A stretch of DNA of 64,000 nt from Phymorhynchus buccinoides (Eukaryota; Mollusca; Gastropoda; Neogastropoda; Raphitomidae), in the NCBI GenBank assembly GCA_017654935.2, contig CM065693.1, positions 17,690,133-17,754,132 of the forward strand. The letters are read 5' to 3'. A program made the position numbers and the translations under genes. Position 1 is the first letter of the stretch. Each line of letters starts with the position of its first letter. This document shows positions 46,779 through 57,944 of this stretch, in pieces. The notes below the pieces were generated by a model. The model searched no databases, was not told the DNA's origin, and was given only the letters and a program-made list of their open reading frames with translations.

Positions 46779-46866
46779 GTGTCCGGTCATCACTCCTCGT
46801 CAAACTGTACGTCCATGTCCAGTTGGACTCCCCCTCCCCCCAGCCACTATTCCAGAGTCTTCACAG
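46779..46866 (+). CDS. Possible second exon of the unidentified gene
   Basis: This 88-base segment is bounded by TTTTTCTCAG and a GTGAGT donor and is open in phase 0, reading VSGHHSSSNCTSMSSWTP and PPPSHYSRVFTG. It is serine- and proline-rich with one NCT sequon. The only supports are the strong splice sites and the frame continuity with the exon ending at 45227. Other frames are also open. Confidence 0.35.
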
Positions 46867-47343
46867 GTGAGTTTCCTCTACCCTCTCCTACTCCTAGCAT
46901 CCACTTCCCCCAAACAGCTTATGCCACAGACCATCATCAAATGGTTAGTGCTTTCCTCTTCAGCTGCGGACTGTGGATTTGCATCGCCCTACCCAGTTTT
47001 CTTTGTTGTTGTAATTCTAGTTGTGTAAGAAAAGGAGTATCTAGTCCTATAGCAACAGGACCAATTAAGGCCCTGCATGTTTATGTGCATTTCTCTGTAT
47101 GGTGTACACACACAAAAAGTCAGAGCTTAAATAAACCCCTGGACTGATCACAATGGAATTTGGTGGTGGACAAGTTCCTACTAGACAGATGATTAAGATT
47201 AAGATAAAAATTATAGCCCCTTCGACAACAAAGGCCAGCAGGGACAGATGCTCCATTACTTCAGCTCTTGTGAATGCTGAATGTTCTTATCTAATGATTA
47301 ATGACGTTTATTTGCTTCGAAGGGGAGAACAAAAATGTATATA
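46867..47343. other. No recognised feature
   Basis: Presumed intron. No repeat or exon recognised. Confidence 0.4.
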
Positions 47344-47345
47344 TA

Positions 47346-47510
47346 CCATATTTTTTCCGACTATAAGGCGATACTCTTTTTTCCAGATCGAGACCCCTGC
47401 GATTGATAAAATAGTAAGAAAATATTATAACAAAATCTGAATTTATTTTTTTTTAAATTGGGGTGGGGGAGGGGGCTTATACAAAGGTGCGCATTATAGT
47501 CCGAAAAATA
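47346..47510. mobile_element. TA-flanked MITE
   Basis: The left end CCATATTTTTTCCGACTATA follows TA. The right end TTATAGTCCGAAAAATA is its inverted partner and is the starting point of the array that follows. Confidence 0.7.
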
Positions 47511-47935
47511 GTGCTTTTTCGTTGCTATGACTTAATGCGCCTTATAGTCCATAAAATACAGTGCCTTTTCGTTGCTATGACTTAAGTTTCTGTGTATTTC
47601 AGGTGCCTTATACAAAAGTGCGCCTTACAGTCCATAAAATACAGTGCCTTTTCGTTGCAATGACTTAAGTTTCTATGTATTTCAGGTGCCTTATACAAAA
47701 GTGCGCCTTATAGTCCGAAAAATACAGTGCCTTTTCGTTGCAATGACTTAGTTTCTGTGTTTATTTCAGGTGCCTTATACAAAAGTGCGCCTTATAGTCC
47801 ATAAAATACAGTGCCTTTTCGTTGCAATGACTTTAGTTTCTGTGTATTTCAGGCGCCTTATACAAAAGTGCGCCTTATAGTCTGCTATGACTTAAGGTTC
47901 TGTGTATTTCAGGTACATTTTAACACGGCCTGGTG
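47492..47935. repeat. ~86-bp tandem array seeded by a MITE end
   Basis: Five or so copies of a unit combining the MITE terminus (GCGCCTTATAGTCCRWAAAA) with GTGCCTTTTCGTTGCAATGA and TTTCTGTGTATTTCAG. Each unit also contains an acceptor-like TATTTCAGGTGCC. Confidence 0.85.
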
Positions 47936-48146
47936 AGATGGACAAAAATGGGCCAGCGCTGGCGCTTTTAGCAGATGGACACGTACACAGAACAGCGCGT
48001 GGAGGAAGCAGACAGAGACCTTTACCTCCTGTTACTGTTGTTGGTTGCTGGCTTTGCCAGATGGCGATCAAATAAAAAGAATCCTTAGACGCTGATGAGA
48101 GTGAGCAGTGTGATCACTGGGCGGTGTTTGTGACCAAAATTTCTAA

Positions 48147-48500
48147 CTCATTCAAGTCCCTATATGTCCGGAATTAATAGATAACTGTCAATTTGATGCA
48201 TTTGCTTCAAGGGAAGTAAATCCGTGTGCACACAATATCTTGGTCACTTCTACTTGCTTCGCTCCCTTAGACCACAATTTTGCCTCTGACTTTGCTTTTG
48301 AAGTGGTTTGTTGTGGGGAAACCAATCGGTGTTGAGGTTTTTTTCCATATAAAGTCTATGTATAAAAAAAGTCTGATCTACCACTTCCCCCATGTCTAAA
48401 CCTGAAGTAAAATCCCGTAATCTTCTTTTGTTTGTGTGTATGGCTGGAGTGATTTGTGAGGTTTTTTTTAATAATTCAAAATCGTTGCAATGCGAATGAA
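48147..48500. mobile_element. 354-bp TTAA MITE
   Basis: It is of the same family as 43270-43667: CTCATTCAAGTC on the left, ATGCGAATGAA on the right, TTAA at 48501-48504 and a mutated CTAA on the left. Confidence 0.8.
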
Positions 48501-48833
48501 TTAATATCCTTTCATGAATACTATCATCCTAACGTAAGAAAACTTGCTCGCCACATGCTAAGGACTTCCCTTTTTTTTTCTCTCAAGATAATCAGTAAAC
48601 TCCTGACTTGAGATAATCTGCTGAATCACTAAACTGTCATGAACGTTGCAAATTATAGCAACACTGTCTTACCAAAGTTACACCTTAAAACAGTCAAATT
48701 ATGTTCCTTTATTTAACAAAAGTATCAATAGCTAATTCCACTGGACAACAGGAAGGAAGGTGGCAGAGACGTTAAGATGTTCGCCTGCCAATTTCAATGC
48801 GTGAGTGACCTGCCCTTAATTTTATGAAGTACG

Positions 48834-48935
48834 AAAGCTTAAGTGGGAAACTAAACCTTGTTACTTTCTAAATTAAGTAAACAGTAAATTTAGAAAGTAA
48901 CAAGCAAACAACATTTAGTTTCCCACTTAAGCTTT
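48834..48935. repeat. Long hairpin of about 100 bp
   Basis: AAAGCTTAAGTGGGAAACTA at the left pairs with TAGTTTCCCACTTAAGCTTT at the right. Inside, CTTGTTACTTTCTAAATT pairs with AATTTAGAAAGTAACAAG. The two stems are separated by a short asymmetric bulge, with a small loop. Confidence 0.88.
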
Positions 48936-48979
48936 AGCAGAATTAAGCACAGATATGAATCCTGGCCTCACCCTTTCTT

Positions 48980-49290
48980 CCTTCTTCTTCTGCGTTCCCA
49001 GGCCATAATGGGTAAGGTATGTATGTGTCAGGTTTTCACTGGTCTCCCCGCTGCGTACAGCCGACACATTCCGATTTCGGAGGAGCTCAAAGGAGAAAAA
49101 TTATTTGGAAGATTTTTTTCAAAAAAGGCAGGAGAATGGGCCAATAAGTCAGAAAAATAGATGATAGAAAGCAAAGGGAAAAAGGCAGAGGCAAAGAGAG
49201 TGGCGGATTAGAGGAAGTTACAAGCACAGAACTTCCAGAAGGTTGGGGAACTATTTTTACAAAAGACCCCCCCGGTATCCCCACGGGGGA
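48980..49290. repeat. Dispersed repeat ending in CCCCACGGGG, second copy
   Basis: It matches 40005-40320 closely in order and spacing, with small indels. Confidence 0.8.
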
Positions 49291-49754
49291 GCGCCCTTTC
49301 TTTCTAGTTCCACAGGAAAATCGAACTGAACTTCGAGACCTTCCGATGTTTTTCTACACACGTAAAAATCCCACAGCAGTTAAAAGTCGAGAAGAGTAGG
49401 GAGAAACCCCGCTGCCTGGTATGAACCAAATTGACAGCAGCCCGAATTTCACAGAAATAATAAGCCTCTGTGACCAGAACATACCAAATACATGGGTGCT
49501 CCTGGGAAAATCCTGCAAGGCCCTGGCGGAGTGCAGGAGCAGCGCACACACACACACACACATTTACTGCTCTTTTTCCACCCCTCTAGACTAGTACAAG
49601 TGCTACATTCCTTTGAACATAGCAAATGCTTATATAGGTCCTTTTTATTGTACAAGTTTGTGTGTGTCTAAGAAAATCGTTGTTTATCAAATTCTCATAA
49701 TCCGGCGACACCCGGCTTTAGGCAATTGACAAAAATCCTGCAATTCAAGACATG

Positions 49755-49930
49755 CTGCCCCCCGTGGGGATACCGGGGGTCTTTTGCATAAATAGTTCCC
49801 CCACCTTCTGGAAGTTCTGTGCTTGTAACTTCCTCTAACCTGTCACTCTCTTTGACTCTGCCTTTTCCTGTTGCTTACTGTCATCTATTATCTTTCTGCC
49901 ATACCGGTCCATTCTCCTGCCTTTTTTCAC
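49755..49930. repeat. Dispersed repeat, inverted copy
   Basis: CCCCGTGGGGATACCGGGGG, then CCACCTTCTGGAAGTTCTGT and TAACTTCCTCTAACC, form the reverse complement of the end of the previous copy. The two face each other about 465 bp apart. Confidence 0.75.
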
Positions 49931-50945
49931 AAAACACTTTCAAAAACATGTCCTCCAGCCGAAGCCGGACTTGCTGGGCCTAACTATTTCTTAGTTAGGC
50001 GCGCAACGGCAGCATGACGCATCTGCGCTCATAACTGACAGGAAACTGTCTGAGCGATCGAAGAAGAACATGGGTGCTACACCCAAAAATGAAAAATACT
50101 GAAAGGCCGGGGTCCAGGGGCAGCTGGGGGGTTCAGGGGGGCGTTGCCCCCCTGAAGCTGAAGCAAAAATGCAATTGCAGAGATCATTTCCATAGCTCTC
50201 CTGCAATCTGGGAATGGGTGAGAAACAGATTACGATTTGACATCATAGTTCTGTTGGCAGACGACAGTTGACACTTTGTAAAATGACTAAGTTGCTGAGA
50301 CATGACAAGTCACATTACCTTTTTACAAGAAATACAAAAGATCTATGGTTAAAATCATATTTTCATGACTAAGATTTTTACTGACATTTCAAAAACACAA
50401 CTATAAAGCCGTTCAAATAGAAGATAATAATTAGATCATAAGTGAAATACGATGTCAGTGGATCCAAACATGACTCTCAATTGAGTTTTTCTAAGCAACA
50501 TTTTTAACATATTCATACGTTTAACATCATAAATATCATTTGGTGAATTGAAATATAGTTGTAACTTACCTTTCTGTGAAGTTTGTAGCTTTCATGACAC
50601 AAAATTCATGCTGATAATGTTGAATTTAATTCAAATAAGTATGTGTGAATATGACTCGGCCGCCATTTTTGTTGTTGTATTTTCACTTCCGGTGGTTGGA
50701 AGACCCAGATTCAAAATGCCCCCAACCACAGTTAACAGATCAACTTTTGGGGGGGGGGGACAAAATTTTAAAAAATACGGAATTTCTGTCTCAGCAGAAA
50801 ATTTAATTTACGGATTTCCGTTTATACAGAAGGTAGTAGCACCCATGGAAGAAGAACATCCTGAAAGGAGCATCCATGCAAATACGAAATACAAACTGCT
50901 GGAGGGGAAATGCAGCCGAGGACATGTCTTCCGCATGGCAACAGC
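49931..50945. other. Non-coding; contains a short palindromic GC-rich segment
   Basis: Around 50107-50160, GGTCCAGGGGCAGCTGGGGG and GGGGGCGTTGCCCCCCTGAA form a local hairpin. A related segment is at 30720-30790. No exon recognised. Confidence 0.45.
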
Positions 50946-50949
50946 TTAA

Positions 50950-51493
50950 AGGTGGACCCTGACGGATGAGTTTTTGCAAGAAACATGTCGAGATCACCAG
51001 AAAGACAGCCTTTTCAAGGATCGGAACACTCACTTTGCTCTGGTTTCCTAGAAATTAAACCGTCAAAAAGGCGATTCCTCCTTGGCGGAGATGCCGGAGA
51101 GAGTAGCCATTTTGGATGGGGTGGGTGGAGGTCACTCATTGTGGTTGAAGCATTTTCTTTTTTTGTAGTGCAGAAAAAAAAAAATTGGAGCTATTTCCTT
51201 TTGTTGTGAGCGAAACTCCTTTGGATAAACTGTATAAAATTAAAAATAATAAAAGCTTGTATTGCGAAAATTTCGTGCAAACAATTTGGCGGCCATTAGA
51301 AAAGAGACGGTACACGTCTTCTCTTTGGGTGAAAGAATTTGACTTCCAGCACCTCCGCCAAGGAGGAATCGCCGATTAGACGGTTTGATTTCTAGGGAAC
51401 CAGAGCAAAGTGAGTGTTGCAATCTCTGTAAAGGGTGTTTTTCTTGTGATCTAGACATGTTTCTTTCAAAAACTCATCCGTCAGGGTGCCCCT
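50950..51493. mobile_element. TTAA element with terminal inverted repeats over 100 bp
   Basis: It is flanked by TTAA at 50946-50949 and 51494-51497. The left arm starts AGGTGGACCCTGACGGATGA and the right arm ends TCATCCGTCAGGGTGCCCCT. The arms stay complementary through CTCACTTTGCTCTGGTT and TCCTCCTTGGCGGAG, making a foldback element of 544 bp. It has no coding capacity. Confidence 0.85.
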
Positions 51494-51499
51494 TTAAGT

Positions 51500-53095
51500 T
51501 CGTTTCAGTGCTTGGCTTTGTTTGTTTCCTTTTTTTGTGGTTTGTCCATGTTTGAACAAAAACATCCAAAACTTATGAATGGGTTACGATAATAAATTTA
51601 GATGTGGGCTAGACCCGGACATGTTCTGATCTTGAAATACTTCAAGTTCAAAGCAGTCAAGCATTGCATAATGACACAAACGGTTCAAATCGAGACAAAA
51701 GTTTTATTGAGGTTAACAGGATAATAATCTCAGGATTACATCACAAAGAAGAGTATGGTGTTAATATTCAGACAGATTCTATTCCACGATTACAAGCAAA
51801 TTGGTTAATAATTTACATTAAAAATACATCTTTGCACATCTTTGCACACCATTTCTGAACTGCTGTGGTCAAATAAAAACCAAAAAAAGACAAATAAAAC
51901 CAGTCTGTGCCCAGCGAACTTCAATTGCTGAAATGATTCTATCAATTCACAAAACATTGGAACCCGTTTCTATTGTGCTCAAAGTTAATGAAATAGAAAC
52001 ACCCGGAGGTGCTAATGGGACCCAGAGATGCACCAGCCACGCCCGCCCCATCAACGCGAGAGCAGCCCTGCTCCAGCCTAGGAAGTCCGTGTTGTGTTAC
52101 TGGGGAGCAGGCACACACGGGACATTCCATTAAGTATACATGGCACATAGCTACTCCCGGCTTGCTGACCATCGGATATGATACAAAGGAGTCCTTGCGA
52201 AATGTCCCCATGGGTGTACCAGTCCATTTGTCATGACTGCAGAGCCCACCGGCAAAAGACACCCACTCAGAAACCAGAACGCACCCAACAGCCCCCCAAA
52301 AGGCCAGGCAAGGCCAGTGCATCCCTGACAAAGCCACAGGTGACAGGCTCTCGCCTTACGGACTTGTATGCCTCAGAAGAGAGTCCCAGAAAGTGATCGT
52401 ATTTGTTAATAATAAGTTCACACACTCCCTGCAATCACCATACGAGAAAAGCTGATGTGAAGAAAGAAAGAAAGAGGGCAAGATATAGAAGTTCAAAATT
52501 TAGACCTATCCCAGAAACTGGTAGTAAAATTTGAGCATTGCTTAAACATACCAAAGAGGACGGCGTTTCTCTATAGAAATAAGCAACCTTGCTGCATAAC
52601 GAGTACTGACAAAAAGAATTTGAATACAGACCATGAGATATATAACAAGGTATAACAAAACATAATCTCTGTCGACAGACACACGTCGCTTAACAAGTCT
52701 GACAATTAGAATCTACTGTTAGAACCACGCCATGATAATATTAGCCATGAAACGCATAAACACATTATATAAACATCCAACATCTCATCAACCAGTTACT
52801 CGAAAAATCAAAGGTGCCGTAGCTTCAAATGGCTCTAAACTTGCCTGAAATTCCAAAATATGGAACGTAATTGTTTCTTCAGTCAAGATGTGCAAACGTG
52901 TGAAAGAAACAAACTTATGAATGAACAAAAAAGAAGAAGAAAGGATTTCTTTACAACAAGTGAAATCCACCTGAGAGTTTCAATTGATGATCAATGATAA
53001 GCAAAAGAAATATATCACAAATGTTAAAAACGTTGAAGATCTCTTGCATATGTCTTGAAGACAAAGCATGAAATATTCATCACTTAAACGAATTG
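51500..53095. other. Non-coding; GC-richer block at 52010-52400
   Basis: Mostly AT-rich. The block 52010-52400 is distinctly richer in C and has a 131-codon minus-strand frame across it that does not resemble a known protein. It may be a repeat or a 3' UTR portion. Confidence 0.35.
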
Positions 53096-53099
53096 ATGC

Positions 53100-55438
53100 T
53101 GTTGAAATCTCTGAAGGCTACAAAGTGGGAATCAATGCTCTAGAAATCTCCTCTGACGGCTGTAAAGTGGGAACCAACGCTGTTGAAATCTCCTCTGAAG
53201 GCTGTAAAGTGTGAATCAATGCTCTAGAAATCTCCTCTGAAGGCTGTAAAGTGGGAACCAACGCTGTTGAAATCTCCTCTGAAGGCTGTAAAGTGTGAAT
53301 CAATGCTCTTGAAATCTCCTCTGAAGGCTGTAAAGTGGGAATCAATGCTCTTGAAATCTCCTCTGAAGGCTGTAAAGTGGGAATCAATGCTGTTGAAATC
53401 TCCTCTGAAGGCTGTAAAGTGGGAACCAACACTGTTCAAATCTCCTCTGAAGGCTGTAAAGTGGGAACCAATGCTGTTGAAATCTCCTCTGAAGGCTGTA
53501 AAGTGGGAACCAACACTGTTCAAATCTCCTCTGAAGGCTGTAAAGTGGGAACCAATGCTGTTGAAATCTCCTCTGAAGGCTGTAAAGTGGGAACCAACGC
53601 TGTTGAAATCTCCTCTGAAGGCTGTAAAGTGGGAATCAACGCTGTTCAAATCTCCTATGAAGGCTGTAAAGTGGGAATCAATGCTGTTGAAATCTCCTCT
53701 GAAGGCTGTAAAGTGGGAATCAATGCTGTTGAAATCTCCTCTGAAGGCTGTAAAGTCTGAACCAACGCTGTTGAAATCTCCTCTGAAGGCTGTAAAGTGG
53801 GAATCAACGCTGTTGAAATCTCCTCTGAAGGCTGTAAAGTGGGAATCAATGCTGTTAGAAATCTCCTCTGAAGGCTGTAAAGTGGGAATCAATGCTGTTG
53901 AAATCTCCTATGAAGGCTGTAAAGTGGGAATCAATGCTCTAGAAATCTCCTCTGAAGGCTGTAAAGTGGGAACCAATGCTGTTGAAATCTCCTCTGAAGG
54001 CTGTAAAGTGGGAATCAATGCTGTTGAAATCTCCTCTGAAGGCTGTAAAGTGGGAATCAATGCTGTTGAAATCTCCTATGAAGGCTGTAAAGTGGGAATC
54101 AATGCTCTAGAAATCTCCTCTGAAGGCTGTAAAGTGGGAATCAATGCTGTTGAAATCTCCTCTGAAGGCTGTAAAGTGGGAATCAATGCTGTTGAAATCT
54201 CCTCTGAAGGCTGTAAAGTGGGAATCAATGCTGTTGAAATCTCCTCTGAAGGCTGTAAAGTGTGAACCAACGCTGTTCAAATCTCCTCTGAAGGCTGTAA
54301 AGTGTGAATCAACGCTGTTGAAATCTCCTCTGAAGGCTGTAAAGTGGGAATCAATGCTCTAGAAATCTCCTCTGAAGGCTGTAAAGTGGGAATCAATGCT
54401 GTTGAAATCTCCTATGAAGGCTGTAAAGTGGGAATCAATGCTCTAGAAATCTCCTCTGAAGGCTGTAAAGTGGGAACCAATGCTGTTGAAATCTCCTCTG
54501 AAGGCTGTAAAGTGGGAATCAATGCTGTTGAAATCTCCTCTGAAGGCTGTAAAGTGGGAATCAATGCTGTTGAAATCTCCTATGAAGGCTGTAAAGTGGG
54601 AATCAATGCTCTAGAAATCTCCTCTGAAGGCTGTAAAGTGGGAACCAATGCTGTTGAAATCTCCTCTGAAGGCTGTAAAGTGGGAATCAATGCTGTTGAA
54701 ATCTCCTCTGAAGGCTGTAAAGTGGGAATCAATGCTGTTGAAATCTCCTCTGAAGGCTGTAAAGTGTGAACCAACGCTGTTCAAATCTCCTCTGAAGGCT
54801 GTAAAGTGTGAATCAACGCTGTTGAAATCTCCTCTGAAGGCTGTAAAGTGTGAATCAACGCTGTTCAAATCTCCTATGAAGGCTGTAAAGTGGGAATCAA
54901 CGCTGTTGAAATCTCCTCTGAAGGCTGTAAAGTGGGAATCAATGCTGTTGAAATCTCCTCTGAAGGCTGTAAAGTGTGAACCAACGCTGTTCAAATCTCA
55001 TCTGAAGGCTGTAAAGTGTGAACCAACGCTGTTCAAATCTCATCTGAAGGCTGTAAAGTGTGAACCAACGCTGTTCAAATCTCCTCTGAAGGCTGTAAAG
55101 TGGGAATCAATGCTGTTGAAATCTCCTCTGAAGGCTGTAAAGTGTGAATCAACGCTGTTGAAATCTCCTCTGAAGGCTGTAAAGTGGGAATCAATGCTGT
55201 TGAAATCTCCTCTGAAGGCTGTAAAGTCTGAACCAACGCTGTTGAAATCTCGTCTGAAGGCTGGAAAGAGGGAATCAGCGCTGTTGAAATCTCCTCTGAA
55301 GGCTGGAAAGTGTGAATCAACGCAGTTGAAATCTCCTATGAAGGCTGTAAAGTGGGAATCAATGCTGTTGAAATCTCCTCTGAAGGCTGTAAAGTGTGAA
55401 TCAACGCTGTTGAAATCTCCTCTGAAGGCTGTAAAGTG
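53100..55438. repeat. 42-bp satellite, about 56 copies
   Basis: The unit is GAAATCTCCTCTGAAGGCTG followed by TAAAGTGGGAATCAATGCTGTT. Variants are limited to a few positions (TGTGAA for GGGAA, GTTCAA for GTTGAA, TATGAA for TCTGAA, CTCTAGAA for CTGTTGAA). Because 42 is a multiple of three, frames of up to 332 codons open on both strands. Variant blocks repeat in the same order several times, indicating higher-order repeats. It lies about 580 bp downstream of the ALDH stop codon. Confidence 0.95.
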
Positions 55439-56016
55439 GATGCTCCAATACACAATGCACAAAATCCAAATCTTGCTGATCTTTAACATAAAAAAACACC
55501 AATCTCTTCTACCTCCTGTGATAAAGAAAACAAGGCAGTGCAAAGTGCAGCAAAGCATAATTCCTTTCAGCTTTAATTAACAACACAAAACTTTCCTTAG
55601 CTCGATCCATAGATCAACAATGATAGTCTTGTGTGAAAGGATATAATGCAGGCACCCAACCATACAATTAAAGATGTTTCAATACCATAATCATTTCGGC
55701 GTGCACTCTCTAAAAAGAGCAGGCCCCTTTCAGTTTATAAAAAGCATGTTTGAAACATGAAAATATTCAGAACAAAACGTGATTATACTGTGAACCGGGT
55801 GTACGCTTGTGTGAGCACATGTGTTAGCACATTTACGTTTGATTGCATGGTGCGTGACTTTAGACTGTTCATATACCATATGTAATTCAATAACAAATCC
55901 AAAATAAAACCTGTAGGTATAATGTATTCACAGTTACATGTTATCTATTTATCACCCAATATTGAGCAACTCTTTTTTTTTATATCCCCCAATATTGAGA
56001 CCGATAATGTCACCTT
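55439..56016 (-). other. Presumed 3' flank or UTR of the minus-strand ALDH
   Basis: AT-rich sequence between the ALDH stop and the satellite. No canonical AATAAA was found on the minus strand. Confidence 0.35.
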
Positions 56017-56049
56017 TTAGGAATTCTTCTGAGGGATACGGATGTTCAC
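56017..56049 (-). CDS. Aldehyde dehydrogenase last exon, IPQKNS and stop
   Basis: On the minus strand, TTTTGTGCAG is followed by 33 bases reading VNIRIPQKNS and TAA. This matches the C-terminus of animal ALDH1/ALDH2 (VPQKNS). It joins the donor at 57787 in phase 0 to give EVKTVNIRIPQKNS. It is very short, but the sequence, phase and stop are all as expected. Confidence 0.92.
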   Translation of the reverse strand: MNIRIPQKNS

Positions 56050-56118
56050 CTGCACAAAATACAAAATACTGAAGGATTAGTTACAATCGTAACACTACTA
56101 CTACTACTACCTATACTA

Positions 56119-56421
56119 CCATGTTTTGGACTATAAGGCGTGCACCCCAAATTTTACACAAAATTCAGATTTTGTTGTTATATTTTCTTGGTATTAGGTA
56201 CTATTATTAGGTATTTCATAGTCACAGAGGCGTCTCTGTGAAATTCGGGTTGCTCCCACCTGGAGAGCATGTCGCAGCCAGAGGCGCGCCACCCAACTTT
56301 TAAAAAAATGTTTTGCATGTGATTTTTGTGTGACTATATTATAAGTCATATTATAAAGCGCAAAGGTCTCAGTTGGGGGGGGGGGGGGGGGGAGCATCGC
56401 CTTATAGTCCGAAAAATATGG
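56119..56421. mobile_element. TA-flanked MITE with an inserted SINE fragment
   Basis: CCATGTTTTGGACTATAAGG on the left and CCTTATAGTCCGAAAAATATGG on the right are inverted, with TA on both sides. Between about 56205 and 56330 it holds a fragment (GAGGCGTCTCTGTGAAATTC and so on) of the SINE at 45540-45931. It starts 70 bp upstream of the last ALDH exon. Confidence 0.8.
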
Positions 56422-56527
56422 TACTACTACAACTACTGACATAAAGCATTGTTTTTAATCTTGAAAAGAACAAACATGAATGAAAGCAATGCGCACTCAC
56501 AACAGACATTCACACACCATCAATACA

Positions 56528-56529
<2 letters not shown>

Positions 56530-56587
<58 letters not shown>

Positions 56588-56588
56588 T
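56530..56588. repeat. GA microsatellite
   Basis: About 58 bp of GA with one C. Confidence 0.95.
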
Positions 56589-56697
56589 GGAGGTGGGCTT
56601 GTGTGGGTGAGGGTGAAGTAAGTTTAGAAGGTTGGATTTGAAAGCAGAAAGGACTGATGGAAGGGTGTCGGAGAAAGGGAATGGGGAAATTTAAGGT

Positions 56698-57083
56698 AAT
56701 TCGTGGACTATAAGCCGCAACTTTTTTTTTTTACCCCCCCTTGCGGCTAGTACAGTGCCGCGGCCTAAACGTTGCCGCAAGTGAAAGTAAACTCAACTCA
56801 GTGGCATCCTTGATTCAGACCTTTGATCTGTGGCCTTGTTCATGGTTGATGAATAAAAACTCACCTTGATTTAGGTATATTTTTCACAAAATAACGCTCC
56901 ATTTCGCAGTCCGACTCTTTCGTTTTGGTAGTCAACACACCCACGATCAACTCTAGACTCAACCTGGAAGCGGACATCGTGCATCGCCACGCTTCCGCGG
57001 CTTATGCGTAACTTTTTACAGATTTGTCTTAAAAGTAGGGGTTGCGGTTTATATTACGAAGCGACTTGTAGTCCGTGAATTAC
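56698..57083. mobile_element. MITE with ATTCGTGGACTATAAGCCGC termini
   Basis: AATTCGTGGACTATAAGCCG at the left and ACTTGTAGTCCGTGAATTAC at the right are inverted, the same layout as the element at 29725-30116 and 31132-31897. Confidence 0.7.
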
Positions 57084-57124
57084 GGTGCTCCAAGTAAAGG
57101 GTCCTGAACAATGACACCCCCACC

Positions 57125-57310
57125 CCCCCACCCTCTACTCCGAGGGGTTACCGGGGGGTCTTTTGTATAAGTAGTTCCCCCACCTTCTGGAAGTTGTGTC
57201 CCTGTAACTTCCTCTAATCTGTCACTCTCTTTGACTCTGTCTTCTCCCTTTGCCTGTGATTAACTGCTATCTTTCTACCTTTCCAGTCCGTCATGCCTTT
57301 TAAAAAAAAG
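57125..57310. repeat. Dispersed repeat, same orientation as 49755-49930
   Basis: GGTTACCGGGGGGTCTTTTG, CCACCTTCTGGAAGTTGTGT and AACTTCCTCTAATCTG are shared. Confidence 0.75.
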
Positions 57311-57339
57311 AAACACTAGTGATTGACACACACACACAC

Positions 57340-57766
57340 TGGTTACCCCCTACACAAGTTTTGAGTAGTCTGGATAGCTGAAATGAGTAGCTTTGGTGTT
57401 AAATGAGTAGTCCTGTTCATTAAACCATCAAACAATGTTCACTGAAAATGAGTAGCAATCAAGAATTAAAGAGAGTTATCATCAATTCTGAAGAGAAGTA
57501 GAGATCCAAATGGTCGACTTATGGCGATTATTTGACCGCCAGGGGGCAGTCAAACCACTAGGGGCTTATCACGCTATATTCTTAGTTGGGCGTAGTAAGA
57601 GAGAGAGAGAGAGGGTTGGACTCCTCCCTCTCTCTCTCTCTCTCCCCAACTAAGAATATAGAGAGGATTAGCCCCACTCGAGCGTTATGCCACCTGGCGG
57701 GCAAAAGAGCCAGCTAAGTCGCTCATTGAGTAGAATACTGCTCGAAAAGAGTAGAGTAAACAGGTC
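57340..57766. repeat. Foldback element with a GA/CT hairpin core
   Basis: CTATATTCTTAGTTGGG (about 57572) pairs with CCCCAACTAAGAATATAG (about 57645). The GA run at about 57600-57613 pairs with the CT run at 57629-57643. Outer words such as CCGCCAGG and CCTGGCGG also pair. It ends in GTAAACAGGTCTG, like the element at 59853-60363, only 22 bp from the ALDH donor at 57787. Confidence 0.75.
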
Positions 57767-57787
57767 TGACACACACACACAACTCAC

Positions 57788-57902
57788 CGTCTTCACTTCG
57801 GTGTAGTTCTGCAGACCGTACTCGCCTAGCTCTCGGCCATTGCCGGACATCTTGTAGCCGCCGAAGGGCGCTGCCGCGTCAAACACATCAAAGCAATTCA
57901 CC
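57788..57902 (-). CDS. Aldehyde dehydrogenase exon, VNCFDVF to YTEVKT
   Basis: The first base completes the tryptophan codon of GTVW. The 38 codons that follow read [20 protein letters not shown], then [18 protein letters not shown], close to ALDH2 ([20 protein letters not shown]). These residues line the substrate tunnel and form the oligomerisation strand. The acceptor is TGTTTCAG at 57903 and the donor GTGAGT. The frame is clean. Confidence 0.95.
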
Positions 57903-57944
57903 CTGAAACAACAGAGGTAAGCTACATCTCCACCACTCTTGCAC

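Noticed and set aside
51942..52337. 131-codon minus-strand frame
   Set aside because: No recognisable motif, no splice sites that fit, and composition follows a GC-richer block; kept only as an unexplained segment.
53267..54265. 332-codon open frame of KSPLKAVKWESMLL repeats
   Set aside because: Product of a 42-bp satellite whose length is a multiple of three; frames are open on both strands and no start context, splice site or domain supports translation.
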